Position numbers and translations under genes: made by a program | In this document: one piece after another, positions 59,507 to 64,000 of the stretch | How positions within the stretch are numbered: position 1 is the stretch's first letter | Layout: each line of letters opens with the position of its first letter | From: Leisingera coralii | Lineage (GTDB): Bacteria > Pseudomonadota > Alphaproteobacteria > Rhodobacterales > Rhodobacteraceae | Reading direction: 5' to 3' | NCBI RefSeq assembly: GCF_049056525.1 | Contig: NZ_JBHUPT010000062.1 | Coordinates: 26,654-90,653 of the forward strand | Length of the DNA: 64,000 nucleotides | The notes under the pieces: generated by a model | Databases searched by the model: none | What the model was told of the DNA's origin: nothing | The model's input: the letters and a program-made list of their open reading frames with translations, nothing else

Positions 59507-59711
59507 GCGGCCTGCGGCCTTGACTCCGCGCCGGGCCCAGAACCCAGTTCAGCGCATAGTGCCCGGCATTGGCTGAGACACGTTCTTTGAACGCCGTCCG
59601 TTGCATAGAGAGCGCACGCTGGGCTTCGCGGATCTTAACCGGCAGCGGCTATACCTCAGGGCAAAGCTGCCTTTAGGACCCCGCCATGCCCTCCAAGCGC
59701 CCTGCCCCAGC

Positions 59712-59740
59712 GAAAAAGGCCCCCGCTTCCACGAGGGCCT
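59712..59740 (-). terminator. Terminator of the rpsJ-rplW-unknown unit
   Basis: AGGCCCTCG, TGGAAG, CGGGGGCCT followed by TTTTCG on the minus strand (stem 59717-59740). It lies about 100 bases after the unknown gene's stop. Confidence 0.75.
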
Positions 59741-59837
59741 CTCAATCTTGTCAGAAAGGCAAATCTCGGGATCAACTGGGCACGCCGATGGTGCTGCCTG
59801 CTTCCAGCCCTCTTCAGCGCACCAGAGGCCCCTGCCC

Positions 59838-60482
59838 TCAGATCCCGATGGTTCCCAGGGCGCGGCGGCGGCGGAGGGGCTCGGCGGCGACGGCCTCCCG
59901 CTGGACGTATTTCAGTTTCCCCATGGCCTCGCGGAAGGCCTCATGCGCCGGCTTGCGCTCCAGGTAATCCGCCAGCCGCAAGATGTTGATGGGCTGCTTG
60001 CGGATCAGCGCGACGATCCGGTCGAAGGCGTCCTGCTTGGCATAGCCGTCGATCATCAGGGCGGCGCTTTGGGTGGGGGTCAGGAGGTAGTAGTCAAACG
60101 CGCCCCGGGGCGTATAGCGGGCGATGTCAAAGGGCGAGGCGCCAAGGGCATGCGACTTGGGCATCAGGACACGGATGCCGCTTTCCTTGTGCACAAAGCT
60201 GCTGCCCGAGGACTGGGTAAAGCCCAGCGGCGCCAGCTTCTGCGCGGCATGCTCCCGCATCGCGCCGGTCAGCACATCCATGTCGGCGCGGTCGTAGTGC
60301 AGATCGTCAAACACCGAGAGGAGGCGCAGCTGCGCGTCCGCCACGCAGATATACGGCGTCTTGTTGAGCTCCTGCAGGCGGGCGGCCAGCTCTGCCGCCT
60401 GTTCCGGGGTGGCCTGAACGGAAACAGCCCCGGCAGGTTTCCCCACCGAGGCTGCAAGCTTTCTGATCCATGACCAGATCAA
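59838..60482 (-). CDS. Conserved hypothetical protein in the S10 unit
   Basis: A 214-residue protein of unknown family, mainly helical, with RYTPRGAFDYYLLTPTQSAA and DAFDRIVALIRKQPINILRLADYLER as the most distinctive parts. It starts 8 bp after the rplW stop on the same strand, in ribosomal-type codon use, so it is co-transcribed with rpsJ-rplC-rplD-rplW. No membrane helix, no signal peptide. A ribosome-linked role is possible but only from position. Confidence 0.75.
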   Translation of the reverse strand: MIWSWIRKLAASVGKPAGAVSVQATPEQAAELAARLQELNKTPYICVADAQLRLLSVFDDLHYDRADMDVLTGAMREHAAQKLAPLGFTQSSGSSFVHKESGIRVLMPKSHALGASPFDIARYTPRGAFDYYLLTPTQSAALMIDGYAKQDAFDRIVALIRKQPINILRLADYLERKPAHEAFREAMGKLKYVQREAVAAEPLRRRRALGTIGI

Positions 60483-60490
60483 GGCAAATC

Positions 60491-60787
60491 TCAGAGTCCG
60501 GTGGACACGTCGATGGTGTTGCCTTCTTCCAGGGTCACATAGGCCTTTTTCACGTCCTTGCGGCGGCCCATCTGGCCCCGGAAACGCTTGACCTTACCCT
60601 TGGTCACGGTGGTGTTGACCGCTTTCACCTTCACACCAAAGAGAGCTTCGACAGCTTCCTTGATCTGCGGCTTGTTGGAGTCGATTGCCACTTCGAACAC
60701 CACTGCGCCGTTTTCGGACGCCATGGTGGATTTCTCGGTGATGATCGGCTTGCGGATCACGTCGTAGTGTTCTGCTTTAGCGCTCAT
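60491..60787 (-). CDS. rplW: 50S ribosomal protein L23
   Basis: A 98-residue L23: DVIRKPIITEKSTMASENGA, VEALFGVKVKAVNTTVTKGK. It is the docking site for trigger factor and SRP at the tunnel exit. Its start overlaps the rplD stop as ATGA. rplB does not follow. Confidence 0.98.
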   Translation of the reverse strand: MSAKAEHYDVIRKPIITEKSTMASENGAVVFEVAIDSNKPQIKEAVEALFGVKVKAVNTTVTKGKVKRFRGQMGRRKDVKKAYVTLEEGNTIDVSTGL

Positions 60788-61401
60788 TTCAGGCGAGCCT
60801 CCAGAGCTTCGACACCTGCCTTGGTGATCACCAGGGTGTCACGCTTCAGGATGTCATAGACGTTGGCACCGATGGTCGGCAGCACGTCCAGACCTTCGAT
60901 GTTCTTGGCGGCGCGGGCAAAGCCCTCGTTCACGGCAGCGCCGTCGATGACCAGAGCGCGCTTCCAGCCCAGGTTCTTCACCTGCTTGGCCAGAGCTGCG
61001 GTCTTGCCCTCAGCGGCGGCGTCCTCGATGATGACCAGTTCGCCCGCTTTCGCTTTGGCGGACAGCGCGTGGCGCAGGCCCAGCTTGCGGAACTTCTTGG
61101 TCAGCTCGTGGCCGTGCGAACGCGGGGTCGGGCCCTTGTAGATACCACCCTTGCGGAAGATCGGCGCGTTGCGGTCACCGTGGCGTGCGCCGCCGGTGCC
61201 CTTCTGGCGGTAGATCTTCTTGGTCGAGTAGGAGGTCTCCGAGCGGGTCTTCACCTTGTGGGTGCCGGCTTGCGCGTTGTTGCGCTGCCAGCGGACCACG
61301 CGGTGCAGGATGTCCGCACGCGGCTCCAGGCCGAACAGGTCTTCGGACAGCTCGATGTCGCCAGCCTTGCCGCCGTCGAGTTTGATCACGTCAAGTTTCA
61401 T
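60784..61401 (-). CDS. rplD: 50S ribosomal protein L4
   Basis: A 205-residue L4: MKLDVIKLDGGKAGDIELSE, KIYRQKGTGGARHGDRNAPI and PRSHGHELTKKFRKLGLRHAL form the extended loop that lines the tunnel. In E. coli L4 represses its own operon; not testable here. It overlaps rplC and rplW by ATGA. Confidence 0.98.
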   Translation of the reverse strand: MKLDVIKLDGGKAGDIELSEDLFGLEPRADILHRVVRWQRNNAQAGTHKVKTRSETSYSTKKIYRQKGTGGARHGDRNAPIFRKGGIYKGPTPRSHGHELTKKFRKLGLRHALSAKAKAGELVIIEDAAAEGKTAALAKQVKNLGWKRALVIDGAAVNEGFARAAKNIEGLDVLPTIGANVYDILKRDTLVITKAGVEALEARLK

Positions 61402-62102
61402 GCTTCACCACCTTCCGCGGGAGCTTCCGCAGTTTTCAGAGCGGCCGGGAACGGCAGACCCTCGGGAGCTTTCTTCTTCACGGCGTCCTTGACGGTGACC
61501 CAGCCGGACTTCGGGCCCGGAACGGCGCCCTTAATGAAGACCAGGCCGCGCTCGGCGTCGGTTTTCACCACTTCCAGGTTCTGGGTGGTCACGCGGGCTG
61601 CGCCCATGTGGCCGGCCATCTTCTTGCCTTTGAAGACCTTGCCCGGGTCCTGACACTGACCGGTCGAACCGTGCGAACGGTGCGAGATCGACACACCGTG
61701 CGAGGCGCGCAGGCCGCCGAAGTTGTGCCGCTTCATGGCACCGGCGAAACCTTTACCGATCGAAGTGCCGGTCACGTCCACTTTCTGGCCAGCCAGGAAG
61801 TGTTCGGCCGAGATCTCGGCGCCGACTTCGATCAGCGCGTCTGCGGGGACGCGGAACTCTGCCAGCTTGCGCTTGGGCTCAACCTTGGCGGCTGCGAAAT
61901 GGCCGCGCATGGCTTGCGAGGTACGCTTTGCCTTGGCCGCGCCTGCACCCAGCTGAACGGCGGTGTAGCCGTCTTTTTCCTCGGTGCGCTTCGCAACAAC
62001 CTGCAGGCCGTCCAGCGACAGAACGGTCACCGGGATCTGCTTGCCGTCTTCCATGAACAGCCGGGTCATGCCGACTTTCTTTGCGATAATACCGGAACGC
62101 AT
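61398..62102 (-). CDS. rplC: 50S ribosomal protein L3
   Basis: A 234-residue L3: MRSGIIAKKVGMTRLFMEDG, AGAMKRHNFGGLRASHGVS, GQCQDPGKVFKGKKMAGHMG. The Gln in GSTGQ is the methylation site of PrmB in E. coli. It is 18 bp after rpsJ. Confidence 0.98.
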   Translation of the reverse strand: MRSGIIAKKVGMTRLFMEDGKQIPVTVLSLDGLQVVAKRTEEKDGYTAVQLGAGAAKAKRTSQAMRGHFAAAKVEPKRKLAEFRVPADALIEVGAEISAEHFLAGQKVDVTGTSIGKGFAGAMKRHNFGGLRASHGVSISHRSHGSTGQCQDPGKVFKGKKMAGHMGAARVTTQNLEVVKTDAERGLVFIKGAVPGPKSGWVTVKDAVKKKAPEGLPFPAALKTAEAPAEGGEA

Positions 62103-62120
62103 AATCTATACCCTCCGATC

Positions 62121-62435
62121 TTACGACTGCAGCTTGATTTCGACGTCAACGCCGGCGGCCAGGTCGAGCTTCATCAGCGCGTCCACGGTCTGCGGGGTCG
62201 GGTCGACGATGTCCAGGAGCCGCTTGTGGGTGCGGATCTCGAACTGGTCGCGGGATTTCTTGTCGATGTGAGGGCCACGCAGAACGGTGAACTTCTCAAT
62301 CTTGTTCGGCAGCGGGATCGGGCCGCGCACCTGGGCGCCGGTCCGCTTGGCAGTGTTGACGATTTCCTGGGTGCTGGCATCCAGCACGCGGTAGTCAAAT
62401 GCCTTCAGCCGGATACGGATGTTTTGGCTTTGCAT
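62121..62435 (-). CDS. rpsJ: 30S ribosomal protein S10
   Basis: A 104-residue S10: QNIRIRLKAFDYRVLDASTQ, PIPLPNKIEKFTVLRGPHID. It also acts as NusE in antitermination. It is the first gene of the S10 unit, 118 bases downstream of a predicted promoter. Confidence 0.98.
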   Translation of the reverse strand: MQSQNIRIRLKAFDYRVLDASTQEIVNTAKRTGAQVRGPIPLPNKIEKFTVLRGPHIDKKSRDQFEIRTHKRLLDIVDPTPQTVDALMKLDLAAGVDVEIKLQS

Positions 62436-62552
62436 CGTATAGCCTTATTCTAGGCGTTGGGGTTGAGAGGAGGGCCTGCGCTCACCGCAATCCCTCATCG
62501 AACCCAAAAGGCGGGAATCATCCCGCCTCCATTCGCATCAGCGAACTCGCGC

Positions 62553-62581
62553 CCTATACGCCCTATGGCCCCATGTGGCAA
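62553..62581 (-). promoter_or_regulatory. Predicted promoter of rpsJ
   Basis: TTGCCA (62576-62581), 17 bp, TATAGG (62553-62558) on the minus strand. The leader between it and rpsJ contains GGCGGGATGATTCCCGCC, a short hairpin near 62515-62530, in the place of an S10 leader. Confidence 0.7.
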
Positions 62582-62817
62582 GGGGTTTCGCCGCGAAACG
62601 GTTGCGTTTGGGGAGGACGGCGGGTTTGGGGTTTGTTAGGGAAGGTTGAGGGGCCGATTTAACCAAGCAGTACGTTCCAAATCTGCACCTGGTAGCGGCT
62701 TCCAAACTATGCTTAGGCGGCTAATGAAAAGCAATCGGACTTACCCATCAGCTTGCCTACTCCACCTCACACAACCTATAGAAAAGGGGAGGCAGAAAGC
62801 ATCACTTAGAGGTAAAA
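62582..62817. other. AT-richer stretch upstream of the HNH gene
   Basis: This 236-base part of the 382-base gap between rpsJ and the HNH gene carries no gene I can support. It becomes AT-richer after about 62660, at what may be the edge of the inserted segment. Confidence 0.4.
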
Positions 62818-63792
62818 TTGCGCCGCAAACCCATTCACTCCTCCATAAAGGCAAGGCTCGGTTACGACGAAAGTGCTACTGACGATGAAGTTTATGATGA
62901 CTGGAAAGGAAGACTTCGTCGTGTTTGCAAACCTTGCTGGGAGCTTAAGTACTGCCCATACGGCCCGCTAGTCGAACAATCACCAATTCTGCCTGGAGAA
63001 AGAAAAGGGCAAGTAGAGCACACCAGATACCTGGCGAAGTGTTTGGAGACCGGCACTGTTGGTAGTCTTACGTCGCTAACCAGCGAACTTCGAGAAGATT
63101 ACGAAGATTGGCTTCACGACGAACAGCTACTTATTTCACAAGTTCTGTTTTCTATGGAACAAGCCGAAAGATTTGCCACTATAGCCGAGATGGGGAGCAA
63201 GCAAGAAAGACTAGAAGCCCTACTAGGAAGCGAATTGCCTCCAATTCATGTTTATCGCGTCGAGTACGACGGTGGTGTCTTTCAGGAATATAGTGAGGAA
63301 CAGTTTCCACCAGAAACTTGGAGAGAGATCCAAGAAGGTGTGGAACGCCGAAAGTTGGAAATTCAAAAAGCTCTTGAAACAGGGCAAATTGACAACCGCC
63401 AACCTCTCGAACCAGCACGACGAGAGATGTTCCTAGAAATGGTAAAGAGCTTTGATCCTGAAAGTTATCCTGAAGAAATCCCGCAAACATTTCACGACGG
63501 AGAATGCACCTTCTTCGGCCACATATGTCCGGTGTTTTTCGCTGCCGAAGCAGCAACCGAGACACAAGATGAACGCAGAATAGGCCGACGGCATCTTAAG
63601 TTTGAAACTATGATGCGCATCGTTCGTCGTGACGACTACCGCTGCCAACACTGCAAAAAGAAGCTTCAAGATGACGAAGTGGAATTTGACCACAAGATTC
63701 CTGTGTCAAAAGGTGGCAGCTCAGAGGAGCATAATATGAGGCTAACGTGCTTCGACTGTAACAGGGACAAGTCTGATAGCTTTTTTCCCTAG
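62818..63792 (+). CDS. HNH endonuclease with extra cysteine cluster
   Basis: A 324-residue protein. The C-terminal HNH domain reads YRCQHCKKKL (C276, C279), VEFDHKIPVSKGG (D291, H292), N306 and LTCFDCNRDKSD (C311, C314), giving a zinc-ribbon HNH nuclease. A second cysteine set is at C37, C40 and C46 (VCKPCWELKYCPYGPLVE) and at C230 and C237 (GECTFFGHICP), which could bind another metal or cluster. It starts with TTG at 62818 behind AGAGGT. It is clearly AT-richer than its neighbours and on the opposite strand, suggesting lateral transfer. A restriction or defence role is possible but unproven. Confidence 0.8.
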   Translation: MRRKPIHSSIKARLGYDESATDDEVYDDWKGRLRRVCKPCWELKYCPYGPLVEQSPILPGERKGQVEHTRYLAKCLETGTVGSLTSLTSELREDYEDWLHDEQLLISQVLFSMEQAERFATIAEMGSKQERLEALLGSELPPIHVYRVEYDGGVFQEYSEEQFPPETWREIQEGVERRKLEIQKALETGQIDNRQPLEPARREMFLEMVKSFDPESYPEEIPQTFHDGECTFFGHICPVFFAAEAATETQDERRIGRRHLKFETMMRIVRRDDYRCQHCKKKLQDDEVEFDHKIPVSKGGSSEEHNMRLTCFDCNRDKSDSFFP

Positions 63793-63873
63793 GGGCTTTG
63801 TTTCACCGGAGCTTGTGCAAGACGGCCTTCGGCCCCAGGCCGGTCCCTGCCCTGTTCGGAGGCTGGCGCATAG

Positions 63874-63903
63874 AAAAAGGGCCGCTCGATTGAGCGGCCC
63901 TTT
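63874..63903 (-). terminator. Terminator of tuf
   Basis: AAAGGGCCGCTC, GATT, GAGCGGCCCTTT: a 12-bp perfect stem 24 bases past the tuf stop, followed on the minus strand by TTCT. It can act in both directions and may also serve the HNH gene. Confidence 0.85.
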
Positions 63904-63926
63904 CTATCAAGTATCAGGAGACCTGA

Positions 63927-64000
63927 TTACTCGATGATCTTCGACACGACGCCGGCGCCGACGGTGCGGCCGCCTTCGCGGATGGCGAAGCGCAGGCCGT
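63927..64000 (-). CDS. tuf: Elongation factor Tu (C-terminal end only)
   Basis: Only the last 24 codons are in the window. They read GLRFAIREGGRTVGAGVVSKIIE then TAA, the universally conserved EF-Tu C-terminus (written here as GLRFAIREGG and RTVGAGVVSKIIE). The gene extends beyond the right edge. It stands upstream of rpsJ as in the str-S10 arrangement, but a terminator and the HNH gene separate them. Confidence 0.95.
   Translation of the reverse strand, partial: GLRFAIREGGRTVGAGVVSKIIE

Noticed and set aside
59520..59640. A short minus-strand frame with ALSMQRTAFKERVSANAG
   Set aside because: It looks coding but is only about 50 codons, lacks a recognisable family and a ribosome binding site. 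It is mentioned with the repeat entry as a possible remnant only.
62646..62882. A 78-codon plus-strand frame before the HNH gene
   Set aside because: It overlaps the HNH start in another frame and lacks a ribosome binding site or motif.

Overview
The window is GC-rich, densely packed chromosomal DNA from an alphaproteobacterium. It most likely belongs to the Roseobacter group of the Rhodobacteraceae (Leisingera, Phaeobacter or Ruegeria type). This is inferred from the order yidC, MOSC, engB, argB, the bztABCD-type amino acid transporter, the rarA, crcB, rluC, HAD, ATP12 block, the two DUF1127 proteins and dispersed intergenic repeats. No rRNA, tRNA, CRISPR array or transposase gene was recognised.

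Positions 1-10635 hold a catabolic island. A divergent GntR/FCD regulator faces a tightly overlapping operon for a DppABCDF-type ABC importer, a flavin reductase and three amidohydrolases, the last cut by the window edge. Three GTATAC boxes lie between regulator and operon. The island looks like uptake and hydrolytic breakdown of an amide- or nitrogen-heterocycle-containing compound.

Positions 11000-23860 hold housekeeping and small accessory genes: ttcA plus an inverted fragment of a second ttcA, a degenerate-GGDEF/EAL protein, yidC-MOSC-engB, a DUF2946/PepSY pair, an SDR, argB, a sterol-desaturase-like protein, a ferredoxin-like protein, a SixA-like phosphatase and a DUF411 protein. Positions 23868-28350 carry bztABCD on the minus strand. 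Positions 28582-34237 carry ATP12, a HAD phosphatase, rluC, crcB, rarA and a Deg protease in one overlapping minus-strand run. Positions 34426-39377 carry a TauD-like dioxygenase, a DAHP synthase preceded by an aromatic-rich leader peptide and terminator, and a large chemoreceptor.

Positions 39489-64000 hold the str-S10-spc-alpha ribosomal protein region, all on the minus strand and in canonical gene order from tuf to rplQ. It is broken at five junctions, four of them by extra genes: an HNH nuclease gene (tuf/rpsJ); an unknown gene and a DUF4062 gene (rplW/rplB); DUF6122, a 2OG oxygenase, a chemoreceptor and a lipoprotein (rplP/rpmC); and two DUF1127 genes (rpmD/rplO). The fifth break is a terminator and promoter at adk/rpsM. 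Each ribosomal segment ends in a terminator-like hairpin. Several restart from similar promoter-like sequences, with a -35 of TTG plus three bases, 17 bp, then TATAGG. What is normally a long superoperon appears here as about five transcription units, with the junctions used as docking sites for accessory genes.

The most interesting items are this fragmented ribosomal superoperon and its AT-richer cargo (DUF4062, HNH), the putative leaderless aromatic leader peptide before the DAHP synthase gene, the ttcA remnant, and a structured intergenic repeat present in at least two copies.
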